The notes beneath the pieces were generated by a model. The model made no database searches. It saw only the letters and a list, made by a program, of their open reading frames with translations, and was not told the origin of the DNA. This document shows, piece by piece, positions 45,261 to 54,491 of a DNA stretch of 64,000 nt. How positions within the stretch are numbered: position 1 is the stretch's first letter; the number at the start of each line of letters is the position of its first letter. Position numbers and translations under genes: made by a program. Origin of the DNA: Pseudomonas fluorescens (GTDB lineage Bacteria > Pseudomonadota > Gammaproteobacteria > Pseudomonadales > Pseudomonadaceae); contig NZ_MOBX01000003.1 of the NCBI RefSeq assembly GCF_003732425.1, positions 248,001 to 312,000 of the forward strand, written 5' to 3'.

Positions 45261-46907
45261 TCAGGGGTAGACGGGTGCCATGCGTGGCTGAGCCGCGCAG
45301 TTGTTCGTCAGGGTGATGCCGAACAGCGTCTGCAATGATTCGGCGGTCTGGTCTTGGGTGGCCATGTCGAAGATGGCGGCGACATAGCGATCAGGGCGCA
45401 GCAGCAGAAACTGTTGGCTGTCGCCGAGCACGCCCTTGAGCGCCTCTTCACGGTCTTGCAGCACGGTGCAGCCCGGGAGCGATGGCAGTGTCTGCCAGTG
45501 CGCGGGCAGGATCAGGATGCGCTTGGCTTCCAGGTGGTCCCAAAGACCGTGGTGCAGTTGGTCAAGACGCTGGCGGGCAGGGTCGCCATATTGAATAAGG
45601 GCAAAGCCGTCCCCGATGCTCGCGTCCAGCAAGTGGGCGTGGCCTTGGGCATCGGTCAGCAAAGGCTGAGGAAACATTTGCCCACAGGCCAGCTTTCCCG
45701 CCTTGCCCTCGGGCAGCACCAGACCTTTGGTAAATCGCGGTTTGGGTTTGAAGCGCATTTGCAGGAAATAGTCGCGCAGCGGTGGCACCAGTCCGATCAA
45801 TGCGAAGGCCGCGCTGATCAAGCGAGCCCGCAGTACGGTGGCCGGTGCCATGACCACGCCCAGGTTCAGGGCCAGCTTGATCAAGGCCCAGGCATGGTCG
45901 CGCCGCTCGCTTTCGTAGGACAGCAGGGCGGTCGCGGCCATTTTTCCCTTGATGACGCCGATCAGCTTCCAGGCAAGATTGTGGGCATCGCGAACGCCGC
46001 TGTTCATCCCTTGCCCGGCGTAGGGCGGGGTCAAGTGCGCGGCGTCGCCGGCCAGAAAGACGCGGCCCACCTGCCAACGCTCGGCAACGCGAGCATGAAA
46101 GGTGTAGACCGTCTTGCGCACGATGGACACCGGGGCATCACCCTTGAACGGACGAAGCAGTGTCTGCAGGTACGCGGGGCTGAGCGCCTGCGCATCGGTT
46201 TCCCCAGGCTTGAGCAGGAACTCGAAGCGCCGTGTGCGGTGCGGGCCGGGTACTTCCACGACCGGGCGTCTGGCATCGCAGTACACGCGGGTCTGCCAGA
46301 ACGGGTCGTCGTCCTGGTCGGTATCGACCACCAGCCAGCGTGAGGCGAAGCTCGACCCGACCATCTCGATCCCCAGTTGCTTGCGCACCGGGCTGCGCCC
46401 GCCGTCGCAGGCGACCAGGTAGTTGGCCTTGACGTTGAGCAGTTGGCCATCGGCGTCCATGATCAAGGCACGCACGCCGTGCTGATCTTGAGTGAACTCC
46501 AGCAGTTCGTGATTGAAGCGTGCTGTCAGGCTCGCGAAACGCTCAAGGCCGCTCTTCAGCGTGCTTTCGAACAACGGCTGGCGAAAGGCATTACGTTTGG
46601 GAAAACCATACAACTTGCCGGTGGGCTCGACCTTGCCAAAGCAACGACCGCCCGGGTGGGTAAAGTAATGCACGCCGTAGCCGGGCACCACGTCACGCAG
46701 TACGGCGTCATCCAGCCCGATCGCCTGCATGGTGCGCAGGGATTCATCGTCGATCGAGACGGCGCGGGGTTCGGTCACGGTGCCGGCCTTGCGGTCGATG
46801 ATCAGCGTGTCGACATTGGCCTGACCGAGCAGGTTGGCCAGGGTCAGCCCGGTGGGACCGGCACCGATGATCAGGACTTGAGTGCTGAGGCTGTTGAGGG
46901 TTGTCAT
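45261..46907 (-). CDS. FAD-dependent aromatic hydroxylase, MhpA-like
   Basis: A 548-residue flavoprotein monooxygenase. The Rossmann FAD site is LIIGAGPTGLTLANLLG at residue 13; the DG motif VACDGGRSPVRKQLG is near 170 and the GD motif FLAGDAAHLTPPYAGQGMNS near 285. It resembles 3-(3-hydroxyphenyl)propionate hydroxylase. It would ortho-hydroxylate a phenolic acid to give the ring-cleavage substrate. It follows the IclR gene after 21 bases. Confidence 0.88.
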   Translation of the reverse strand: MTTLNSLSTQVLIIGAGPTGLTLANLLGQANVDTLIIDRKAGTVTEPRAVSIDDESLRTMQAIGLDDAVLRDVVPGYGVHYFTHPGGRCFGKVEPTGKLYGFPKRNAFRQPLFESTLKSGLERFASLTARFNHELLEFTQDQHGVRALIMDADGQLLNVKANYLVACDGGRSPVRKQLGIEMVGSSFASRWLVVDTDQDDDPFWQTRVYCDARRPVVEVPGPHRTRRFEFLLKPGETDAQALSPAYLQTLLRPFKGDAPVSIVRKTVYTFHARVAERWQVGRVFLAGDAAHLTPPYAGQGMNSGVRDAHNLAWKLIGVIKGKMAATALLSYESERRDHAWALIKLALNLGVVMAPATVLRARLISAAFALIGLVPPLRDYFLQMRFKPKPRFTKGLVLPEGKAGKLACGQMFPQPLLTDAQGHAHLLDASIGDGFALIQYGDPARQRLDQLHHGLWDHLEAKRILILPAHWQTLPSLPGCTVLQDREEALKGVLGDSQQFLLLRPDRYVAAIFDMATQDQTAESLQTLFGITLTNNCAAQPRMAPVYP

Positions 46908-46928
46908 TGTTATTCCCTTCCAAAGGTT

Positions 46929-47750
46929 TCAGTCCGGCTGCCGGGGGCTATGGGTGAGCGCCGCCATGCATTGCGACAGCGCCTGCGCAAGGGCCAGCAT
47001 CTGTGCCCCTTGTTGCGCTTCCTGGGCGATGTCGCGCGCCTGAATCGGACGAACGCAACTGATACTCCCCACCACCTTGCCGTCGCTGTCGAAGATCGGT
47101 GCCGCCAGGCCGTAGACGCCGGGATCAATTTCAGCCGCACTGGCGACATACCCCTGGCGGCGCAGTTGCTGCAGTGAGCGGCGGAACTGTTCCCAGGTGT
47201 GGCCGAGATGGCTGGCGCGCACTTCATCGGGGTTTTCAAGGAACAGTTGGCTGTGCTGGCGCGAGGTCATGTTGGCGAGGATCGCTTTCGAGGTGGCGCC
47301 GAGGAACAGCGGCCTGGGTGAGCCACGGGAATAGCTGACCTCACTGAACAACTCGCCATGCTGGTGGATACACACCACCTGATCCTTGAACAGCCGGCAG
47401 ATCAGCCATACCTGCTGCTCGCTCCAGCGGGGCAGTTCGTGTTCCAGCGACTGTGCTGCGCGTACCAGGGGGTCGCTCAGGCGCAGTTGGCGGTCCCAGG
47501 TGATAATTCGTGCACCCAATGCGTAGCGCCCGGCTTCGACCTGAAACAAGAGGTTTGCCTCGGCCAGTTCGCGAACGTAGCGGTAGATGGTTGAGCGGGT
47601 ATAACCCAGCTCTGCGCCCATTTCGTCGACCGCCCAGATTGGGCTGGCTTCGGTGAATAAATCCAGCACCCGCAGCATGCGCTCCAGGCTCGAGCCTTTG
47701 CTATCGGCGTCCTGCTCGGGCAGGTGTTCTGATTCAGACAATGGATTCAT
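46929..47750 (-). CDS. IclR-family transcriptional regulator
   Basis: A 273-residue regulator. The N-terminal winged helix contains WAVDEMGAELGYTRSTIYRY near residue 38, and the C-terminal GAF-like effector domain contains FLGATSKAILANM and YVASAAEIDPGVYGLAAPIF. IclR proteins often control aromatic catabolism. It lies inside the operon directly after the FAH hydrolase gene, and the 9-bp inverted repeat at 48681 is its best candidate operator. Confidence 0.9.
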   Translation of the reverse strand: MNPLSESEHLPEQDADSKGSSLERMLRVLDLFTEASPIWAVDEMGAELGYTRSTIYRYVRELAEANLLFQVEAGRYALGARIITWDRQLRLSDPLVRAAQSLEHELPRWSEQQVWLICRLFKDQVVCIHQHGELFSEVSYSRGSPRPLFLGATSKAILANMTSRQHSQLFLENPDEVRASHLGHTWEQFRRSLQQLRRQGYVASAAEIDPGVYGLAAPIFDSDGKVVGSISCVRPIQARDIAQEAQQGAQMLALAQALSQCMAALTHSPRQPD

Positions 47751-47753
47751 GGC

Positions 47754-48605
47754 TTACTGCTCGTCGGCGATGCTATTGCGCTGAATGCCGATGCCGGATA
47801 TTTCGACTTCGACGATATCGCCTGGCTTCATCCATACCGGCGGCTCGCGGAAGGCGCCGACGCCACCGGTGGTGCCACTGACAATCACATCACCGGGCGC
47901 CAGTTCGGTGAACGTGGAGCAGTACTCGATCAGCTGGCGCACGTCGAAAATCATGTCGCTGGTGCGGGTGTGTTGCATCACTTCGCCGTTCAGGCGGGTG
48001 GTCAATTCCAGGTCCTGGGGGTCGCCGATTTCATCGCCGGTCACCAGCCAGGGACCGAAGCCGCCGGTGTTCGGAAAATTCTTGCCAGGCACGAACTGGA
48101 TCGTGTGCTTCTGCCAGTCGCGGACGCTGCCATCGTTGTAGCAGGCATAACCGGCCACATAGTCCAGCGCATCCATCGCTTTGACGTGCCGTGCGGTTTT
48201 GCCGATGACCACCGCGAGCTCGCCTTCGAAATCCAGTTTGTGCGAAGCCTTGGGGCGAATGATCGGTTGCAGGTGGGCCACCTGGCTGTCGGCGAAACGC
48301 GTGAAAATCATCGGGTAAGTCGGCATTTCACGGCCGGTTTCACGCACGTGGGTGGCGTAGTTGATGCCGATGCACAGCACTTTGCCGGGGTTCGCGATAA
48401 CCGGCAGGAACGTCACGTCTGCCAATGCTACGCGTGGCAGTGGTGCCAAGATGGCCTGGGTCAGTTCGCCCAGGCGGTTGGCGGCGATGGCCTGCTTGAG
48501 GTCAGTGCCGAAGGTGGATTTGACCGATTCCAGGTCAATCACCTGATCACCTTCAACCACACCGTAGCTCGTACGGCTTTGAACGATAAAACTCGCGAAT
48601 TTCAT
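47754..48605 (-). CDS. Fumarylacetoacetate hydrolase-family enzyme
   Basis: A 283-residue FAH-family hydrolase. The core has CIGINYATHVRETG, DFEGELAVVIGKTARHV (metal-binding Glu residues) and VSGTTGGVGAFREPP. Such enzymes hydrolyse acylpyruvates or decarboxylate ring-cleavage products. The start at 48605 has AGAGGAC 7 bases upstream; the longer frame would run into the operator region. It is the first gene of the lower catabolic operon. Confidence 0.88.
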   Translation of the reverse strand: MKFASFIVQSRTSYGVVEGDQVIDLESVKSTFGTDLKQAIAANRLGELTQAILAPLPRVALADVTFLPVIANPGKVLCIGINYATHVRETGREMPTYPMIFTRFADSQVAHLQPIIRPKASHKLDFEGELAVVIGKTARHVKAMDALDYVAGYACYNDGSVRDWQKHTIQFVPGKNFPNTGGFGPWLVTGDEIGDPQDLELTTRLNGEVMQHTRTSDMIFDVRQLIEYCSTFTELAPGDVIVSGTTGGVGAFREPPVWMKPGDIVEVEISGIGIQRNSIADEQ

Positions 48606-48669
48606 GAAGTGTCCTCTGAACGCGGAGCGGGAGATGGGCTGCAATGGCCTTAATCTAGTCTTGTGACTT

Positions 48670-48704
48670 AATCCTGTAAAGTAGGATTTTTGTATAAATC
48701 CTAC
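48670..48704. promoter_or_regulatory. Inverted-repeat operator upstream of the FAH-IclR operon
   Basis: GTAGGATTT-N6-AAATCCTAC (48681-48704) is a perfect 9-bp inverted repeat. A further AATCCT at 48670 pairs with the same AGGATT half-site. The position, about 75-100 bp before the first start codon, fits an IclR-type operator. Confidence 0.65.
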
Positions 48705-48833
48705 AATTCGGAATAAGTGTGTTTTTTCTATTCGGTGATCGGATTGATGCCTGAAACGCCAAATAGCCCGTGCCATTCCAGCGTTTGGATGGCTACGGGC
48801 ATTGCTATTGGAGGAGGGGAGGCGAATGCTGAG

Positions 48834-50279
48834 TTAGCGCGGCGCCCAGCAGCCGTGCAGCGACATGCGCATGCGAAACGGAACTTTGATGCGGGCGATG
48901 GGGCCGGCCGCCATGTCAGTGGAGTCCAGCACCACCAGCTCGGTGCGGGCTTCAGCAATCAGATTGAGCAGGCAGACCACGTAGCCATCACCTTCCGGTG
49001 CCTCAGCCGAGCGTGGAATGAAAATGGGTTCCTGAAAGCATCCGCTGTCACCGGGGAACCAGGCATCGGTGACACCGGTTGTCAGGTTGAGGTGCACCAA
49101 CAGGTTGAAGAACTGAAACGGCATCGGCCCGTTCGACGGGTTATAGGGCCGCTGCGGATCGAAGGCGAGCAGGAACCCGTGTTCATACTGACGGCCTATG
49201 TACCGGTCATCGCAGCGGGGAAATTCACAGGGATAGTCCGTCAGCGCCTGCGGTTGCAGTTCATCCTGTGGGCTGTGGAGGTCGAACACCCAGCGCATCA
49301 GGCTGGCTGCCAGGGTTTCCGGCGGTGGTACGAAGCCGTCCGCCTGGGGGAAGAAATAGAAAATATTGCCGCCGGTGACCGGCATGTCCAGATAGATTTT
49401 TCCGTCTTCGTCGAAGGCATTCAGGGTATGGCCCTGGAAGCCGTCCTTGGGCCCCTTGAACCAACGCACGTCCCGCGCGTGCCCGTGGCGCGGCACCACG
49501 GCAAACAGCTGGGGTAGCTCGGGCTGCCACTGAAAATGCTGGCCGCCGTTTTTCATGCGTTCGACGTCCACCGTCAGGGGGATCAGTGGGAACACCACGT
49601 AATGCTCGGTGACCGCGAAGTCGTGGACCATCGCGGCGTAGGGCGCCTGGAACCAGATCTCATGCAGCAGTTTTCCCTGCGGCGAAATCTCGAAATAGGC
49701 CATGTCGGGTGTGCCGTCGCCTTTGGCTTCGTAACTGAAGGCCAGCAGGTTTCCGGTGGCCGGGTCGAGCTTGGGGTGGGCCGTGAAGGTCGCAGCGTCG
49801 ATTTGCCCGTCGAACGTCCACTCGCCGAGGGTCTCCAGCGTCTGCGGGTCCAGCGCCCAGGGCATGGCATCCTCCTTGAGTGCCAGCAGGACGTTGTTGT
49901 GCGGGATCACCGAGGTGTTGGCGGTGGTGTTGTTTTTTGCCGCGAGCGGGTCGTTGGTGTAGACGTTGCGGTACACGCCATTGAGCGAACGTCCTTCACG
50001 GCGTTGAGCGACCAAGCGGTCGGTCAACACGTAGCGGCGGCGCAGCGAGACCTTGCCATCGGCAAAGTAAAAGCCGCTGACCAGGGCGTCGCCGTTGAAG
50101 AAAATATCGGTGCCCAGCATGGGCGGATACTGCGGGTCCGGTGACACCTGATAAAAGGTGCCACGGATCGCCTCGGGGATCGCGCCTTCGACCCCAAGGT
50201 CGTGCACCTCGCCCTCTACGCGGCTGGGTGTGTACAGCGCCCCGGAAAATTCGGGGGTGTTGGGGAATGGAGTATTCAT
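48834..50279 (-). CDS. Carotenoid/lignostilbene cleavage-type dioxygenase
   Basis: A 481-residue beta-propeller dioxygenase. The four iron-binding His are visible in TAHPKLDPA, MVHDFAVTEHYVV, FQGHTLNAFDEDG and the C-terminal MSLHGCWAPR. The family splits carotenoids or the central double bond of stilbenes to two aldehydes. The neighbouring aldehyde dehydrogenase and ring-cleavage genes make a stilbene-type substrate (lignostilbene, resveratrol or similar) more likely than a carotenoid. It ends an apparent operon with MFS transporter and porin. Confidence 0.88.
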   Translation of the reverse strand: MNTPFPNTPEFSGALYTPSRVEGEVHDLGVEGAIPEAIRGTFYQVSPDPQYPPMLGTDIFFNGDALVSGFYFADGKVSLRRRYVLTDRLVAQRREGRSLNGVYRNVYTNDPLAAKNNTTANTSVIPHNNVLLALKEDAMPWALDPQTLETLGEWTFDGQIDAATFTAHPKLDPATGNLLAFSYEAKGDGTPDMAYFEISPQGKLLHEIWFQAPYAAMVHDFAVTEHYVVFPLIPLTVDVERMKNGGQHFQWQPELPQLFAVVPRHGHARDVRWFKGPKDGFQGHTLNAFDEDGKIYLDMPVTGGNIFYFFPQADGFVPPPETLAASLMRWVFDLHSPQDELQPQALTDYPCEFPRCDDRYIGRQYEHGFLLAFDPQRPYNPSNGPMPFQFFNLLVHLNLTTGVTDAWFPGDSGCFQEPIFIPRSAEAPEGDGYVVCLLNLIAEARTELVVLDSTDMAAGPIARIKVPFRMRMSLHGCWAPR

Positions 50280-50314
50280 CGCTTCATCTCATGGATCGGT
50301 TTCATTAATGACAT

Positions 50315-51496
50315 TCAGGCGGATTGCGTCGAGAGCGCCTGCCCGCAAGGCTTTACGCCTCGACGGAAGCGAGCCACCACCAGGCACGAGATGATCAAGG
50401 CCAGCACATAAGCGCAAGCGGCTAGCCAGCCCACCGCGCGGAAGTGTCCCTCGCCGACCACCAGCGCGGCGCCGAAGGGGCCAAGCCCTTGACCGACGAA
50501 AATCGCAGCATTGCCCAAGCCCGCCAATCGACCAGAGGGGTCCAGTTCGGCGGCCATGGAAAGCAGATACGGCAAGCTGAAAAACCACACCATATGAATC
50601 AGGCAAGCCGTGGTGGCGAACGCAACGGTACTGTCGCCGTAGACCATGATCAGCGTCGCCAGTAACGCGGTACCGAAGCTCAACAGTTGCGGGAACAGCA
50701 AACCCAAACGGCGCCCGATCAGACCGGAGAGTCCTGCACCCAGCGCGCCGGCCAGGATACTGCCACCAAGGATGGCTCCGATCTGCTGGGGCTCCAGGCC
50801 CAGACTCCTGCCGATTCGCTCCTGATACACCCACAGAGCGGAGTGCCCGAAGAACAGCAGCGCAAAAAGCGCGATCAGCAGCATAGAGGTCAGCCCGAAC
50901 GGCCGGGCTGCACCGTGGGCAATGCGGTGAGCGTCTGAGTAGTGCCTGGGTATTCTCCAGCAACCCAGTGCGGCGAGCAGGCTGGTGATGGCCAGCAGGA
51001 AAAAGGCACCTTGCACGCCAAACGCCTGCAAGAGCAGGGGCATGGACGTCACCAGCAGCATGCCCCAGAGCAGGTTGCCGATATTGATCACGGCAAACGT
51101 CGCATCTTTCGACCTGCGCAGTGCAGCGGTCGCATACACCACCGCCATGACTGCGCCACCGCTGGCGCCGCAGATGATCCTGAAAACCACCAGCCACGTC
51201 TGGCTGTGAAGCTGGGTGCTGACCAGGTTGCCGGCGGCCAATATCAACAAGGCAACCAGTGCAAAGCGGCGGCGGTCGACACGTGCCATAAGCAGGGCAC
51301 ATACGCCGCAGGCGATGGCCATCGCGATCAGCTCAGCGGCGAAAATCACGCCGATGGCATTGAGCGGCACGCCCAGTTGATCAATCAACGCGCCACCCAG
51401 AATCGGCTGGATCTGCAGCGTGCCCAGGGAAATGACCATCATCAGGCAAATAGCGCCCAGTGATTTCTTGCTGTCGATGGAGTTGAGCGCATTCAT
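50315..51496 (-). CDS. MFS transporter
   Basis: A 393-residue inner-membrane protein with about 12 hydrophobic helices. The loop 2-3 region ALLMARVDRRRFALVALLIL carries the charged MFS signature. ATG at 51496 follows GAGGTGATG; a TTG one codon earlier is possible. It likely imports the aromatic substrate of the cluster. Genes on each side are on the same strand and 35 or fewer bases away. Confidence 0.85.
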   Translation of the reverse strand: MNALNSIDSKKSLGAICLMMVISLGTLQIQPILGGALIDQLGVPLNAIGVIFAAELIAMAIACGVCALLMARVDRRRFALVALLILAAGNLVSTQLHSQTWLVVFRIICGASGGAVMAVVYATAALRRSKDATFAVINIGNLLWGMLLVTSMPLLLQAFGVQGAFFLLAITSLLAALGCWRIPRHYSDAHRIAHGAARPFGLTSMLLIALFALLFFGHSALWVYQERIGRSLGLEPQQIGAILGGSILAGALGAGLSGLIGRRLGLLFPQLLSFGTALLATLIMVYGDSTVAFATTACLIHMVWFFSLPYLLSMAAELDPSGRLAGLGNAAIFVGQGLGPFGAALVVGEGHFRAVGWLAACAYVLALIISCLVVARFRRGVKPCGQALSTQSA

Positions 51497-51511
51497 CAAA
51501 CATCACCTCAG

Positions 51512-52504
51512 TCAGAACTTGTGAACGTAGCGAACCTGCACGGCGTAATCGGTTTTGCTGCGGTTTTCCACGCCGGTCTCTTTATAGGTATTGAGCCAGA
51601 AGGCCTTGTCCTCGGTTATTTTCCAGAACAGGCCGGGGCCAATGCCGAGTACTTTCTCGCGAGAGTTGCTCAGGCGGTCGCCGTTGACCTGGTCATCCGA
51701 GATCTGCCTGAAGTAATAGCCGTTGATCCCGACTGACACCTTCGGGAACACCTCGTACGAGGCCGTAAAGTTGGCCCAGGCCGATTGCCCGGATTGGGTG
51801 TCGCGCACCGGTCGCCCTTCAAAGAACTGTGCCGAACTGCTGGCCGGATCGTCGTTCTTGAAGTTGTACAAATAATTTAAGCGCCAACTCACTTCCCAGC
51901 GTGGTGCTGGCATCAAAGTCGCAGCCCAGTAGGGGTTGAAAGAGAAGTAATTGGAGCCGGGGTTCAAGTCTTTGTGTTTGTCGTACTTGCCGGTGGGCAG
52001 GATCGTATCGAAGGCCACGCGCTGCACAAACACGGGCCGGCCTTCGGCGTTGACGATCGGGTCGAACTGAATCTGTGGGCCGACAGTGACGTCACCCAGA
52101 CCGACCCCGTTGTCCTTGAGCTTGACGCCGTTGTCGCCAAAGTCGCCGTCAAGGGAGACCACGGGGACCAACAGGCTCCAGCCCAGGTGCGCGCCGCCGC
52201 CGATGGTGTTGGGTGAGTAATAACTGAACTGGTTGATCAGGGTAATGACATTGATTTTCGGGTTATCGAAGTTGCGGTTGTCTTTACCGGCATTGTCACG
52301 AATGCTGCTGGACGTACTGAACTTCAGATAGGTCTGATGCGTCAGCCCGGGAGGCCCGGCGAACCCGTCGTAGAAACTGGTGCCGCCCAGGTTGATACCG
52401 CTGGGCTGGCTGACGGAAGGCGGAGGAGGGCCCTCTGCAGCATGGGCGGCAAGTGATACGAAGCTGAAAGCCAGGCACGCTGGCAACGATGTGTTCAGTC
52501 TCAT
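51512..52504 (-). CDS. Outer-membrane protein of the phenol-degradation MetA family
   Basis: A 330-residue protein with a signal peptide (to AHA-AEGPP). The rest consists of alternating beta strands ending in Phe (AVQVRYVHKF), as in outer-membrane barrels. It matches the family annotated as MetA-pathway of phenol degradation, found beside aromatic catabolic genes and likely a substrate channel. It is the first gene of the upper operon. Confidence 0.82.
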   Translation of the reverse strand: MRLNTSLPACLAFSFVSLAAHAAEGPPPPSVSQPSGINLGGTSFYDGFAGPPGLTHQTYLKFSTSSSIRDNAGKDNRNFDNPKINVITLINQFSYYSPNTIGGGAHLGWSLLVPVVSLDGDFGDNGVKLKDNGVGLGDVTVGPQIQFDPIVNAEGRPVFVQRVAFDTILPTGKYDKHKDLNPGSNYFSFNPYWAATLMPAPRWEVSWRLNYLYNFKNDDPASSSAQFFEGRPVRDTQSGQSAWANFTASYEVFPKVSVGINGYYFRQISDDQVNGDRLSNSREKVLGIGPGLFWKITEDKAFWLNTYKETGVENRSKTDYAVQVRYVHKF

Positions 52505-52618
52505 TGACGTCGCTCTATTATTGGAGTTGTGAGCTGGGGTTGCTTCCCCTGGCGCTTCAACTTTAATTCTTGAGCTTTCGTGTTGCTTGAACGCAGCGGT
52601 CAGAGTTGACTGAGAGCG

Positions 52619-52900
52619 TCATGTTGAGGGAGGTACGGTTTCTAGCGCAGGCCATCGCGAGCCAGCCAGCACATGGTTTTGACCACGATCGATGACGTCC
52701 AGGCTGCCCCCCAAGGCTTGCATCATGGTCGCGCCCGTGCGGCGCAGATCATGTGGCGTCCAGTCACCGTTCTGGCTGTCGGCAAGGACCAGAGTGTCGT
52801 TGTGACGCCGTCGTGAGAGGGCTTTGCGGTTTTTGAACCGGGCCCGGCGATCGCCGACCTGTTTACTCACCACCTTTACGTCCACATGCCCATCATCCGG
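52619..52900 (-). pseudogene. P4-type integrase, C-terminal remnant
   Basis: The frame reads VVSKQVGDRRARFKNRKALS and then DWTPHDLRRTGATMMQALGG and SLDVIDRGQNHVLAGSR. These are the catalytic His-x-x-Arg box and following helix of tyrosine recombinases. After AGSR the expected VRRHYLH nucleophile segment is missing and the frame ends. The N-terminal two thirds are also absent. It is a scar of a second mobile element beside the catabolic cluster. Confidence 0.78.
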
Positions 52901-53047
52901 TGTGAGTTCACGCCGTTTTTGGCCCTTTTTCGCGCTGCCTTTGGCACCAATACTGTTTGATATTTCTCTTCCTTTCTCAGCTTTTTCGCATGTCAGAGGG
53001 TCTTGCCTAACGCCTTGTTTCCGGGCAATTAGGGCGTTTTCCCTCAC

Positions 53048-53600
53048 CCGCTCCGCGACGCTAAACCCGGGAAGCTCAGTTCCGATTCTTCGTTCTTAAA
53101 GGTCACCATCCCAAATCAGCGAAACCGGCTGTAAGTCACGCGGGCCGTGCCTTTGAAGACAAACGGAAGCAGCGAAAGCCGGACTTCCGATTGTGCGCTG
53201 GGGAAACGGAACAGAGCGCGGGGAGGGCGCATCTATTCGAATTTATTGCTGACGGGCTGTGGGCCTCCTGAAGACCCTTTGATCACAATGCCCAGGGCCC
53301 ATTTGGAATCAAACCATCGCGTCCAAGAGCCTCACTCATACCTTCAAATTCGACGTTTTTGGGCCCAAACCGCAGTGCCAAACAGACCGCAAATTCACCC
53401 GACTTCTTGCTGTTTTGGTGACAAACCATTTTGCAGGTAGTTGGCACCGATTGAGTGCCGCTGAACCCTCGAAAGATCCGTCGGCCGCGGCTTCTAGCGG
53501 TCAGCTCGGAATCTCTTGCAAGGTCCTGGTCGGTGCCAAATCCGCTGCTAACTCACAGCGAGTAAATGCCTCGTTAAATCCGTGCGGCCCCGTTTAATCG
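53048..53600. other. Intergenic region without a supported gene
   Basis: Short open frames here lack ribosome sites and recognisable products. Composition looks like degraded mobile-element DNA between the integrase fragment and the terminator at 53612. No tRNA fragment or attachment repeat was recognised. Confidence 0.45.
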
Positions 53601-53611
53601 TTTGATCTTCA

Positions 53612-53636
53612 AAAACCCGCTTCGGCGGGTTTTGCT
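53612..53636. terminator. Intrinsic terminator
   Basis: AAAACCCGC/GCGGGTTTT perfect 9-bp stem with a TTCG tetraloop, flanked by A and T runs so it can act on both strands. It ends the minus-strand gene at 53659. Confidence 0.85.
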
Positions 53637-53658
53637 GTCTCTAGAAGAACATTCCCCG

Positions 53659-54015
53659 TCAGCTTCTTCCACCCGCCGTTTTCTCCGCCGAATCGATGCA
53701 AAGCGAATAAAAAGTTTTCTGAAAGTCAGCCACCACCTTCTCCTGCTTCCTCGGGTCCGACTCCCTAGGCATGTCGTAGGCCTGCCCGATCAAGGCTTTG
53801 TACAAACTACCCACATACTCGCTTTCCTTTCCAGCGTTGTCGGCCAGTTCCAGAACGGAGGAGAGAGGTACGCCTTCTTGCCTGGCCTTCATGATGGCTT
53901 TGGCCGAATTTTCGACTCGCTGGCACTCTTCCAGATATTCGCTGGGCAAAGATGCGCTGTGTACTGAAAGGCTGAAAGTGAACAATATTGTTGTTGCCAG
54001 ACACCGTTTGAGCAT
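53659..54015 (-). CDS. Small exported hypothetical protein
   Basis: A 118-residue protein with a signal peptide (MLKRCLATTILFTFSLSVHS-A). The mature part is helical with two Cys (YLEECQRVE and FYSLCIDSAE) that could form a disulfide. The ATG at 54015 follows AAGGAAG. Function unknown. Confidence 0.7.
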   Translation of the reverse strand: MLKRCLATTILFTFSLSVHSASLPSEYLEECQRVENSAKAIMKARQEGVPLSSVLELADNAGKESEYVGSLYKALIGQAYDMPRESDPRKQEKVVADFQKTFYSLCIDSAEKTAGGRS

Positions 54016-54099
54016 GGCGCGCCTTCCTTGATTTTTGGCCAGGAACGTTATCATTCATGGCTCGGCGCTACCATCTGTTCAGCGGTCAAAAGCAGCCGT

Positions 54100-54369
54100 T
54101 CACTGGCTGGATTTTTTGACATCTGCAGAATCGCTCGAGCTGTCGGCATCCTTCTGTGTTTCGTGCGCCTCGGCTCCGGAATTTGATCCTGATGCCTCCT
54201 CACCTTTCTTATCAGCTTTATCTTCTTTTGATGCGGATCCGCCCTGATTTACACCGGGCATCACAGTCGGAGGCGCTGAGGAGCCGTCGGTTTTTTCAGT
54301 CGCAAGGGAAAACAGTGGGCAAAGCGAAACCAGGCTTGCCAATCCGATTGCAATCATTCGCTTGTTCAT
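54100..54369 (-). CDS. Small exported low-complexity protein
   Basis: An 89-residue protein with a signal peptide (to about FSLA-TEKTD). The mature part is a disordered Ser/Asp/Glu/Lys-rich chain. No known domain. Such proteins are often poorly conserved; expression is uncertain. Confidence 0.6.
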   Translation of the reverse strand: MNKRMIAIGLASLVSLCPLFSLATEKTDGSSAPPTVMPGVNQGGSASKEDKADKKGEEASGSNSGAEAHETQKDADSSSDSADVKKSSQ

Positions 54370-54491
54370 GACGTCGTCTTCCGAGCCAGGGGATGTACTG
54401 CATTGGAATAACTCACAGGGCGAAGGTGCGGCGCATCAGACCAGCGGCATCCCGGGTCACTAAGGTGGCCGGGTTTATACGTCTGAGAGAT

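Noticed and set aside
53147..53440. 97-codon plus-strand frame
   Set aside because: No ribosome site or plausible domain; composition resembles degraded non-coding DNA.
41600..53650. A right-hand copy of the tRNA-Pro 3' end (attR)
   Set aside because: Scanning by eye for GTTCGAATCACTCCGTCCCG and shorter pieces found none; the right end appears deleted.
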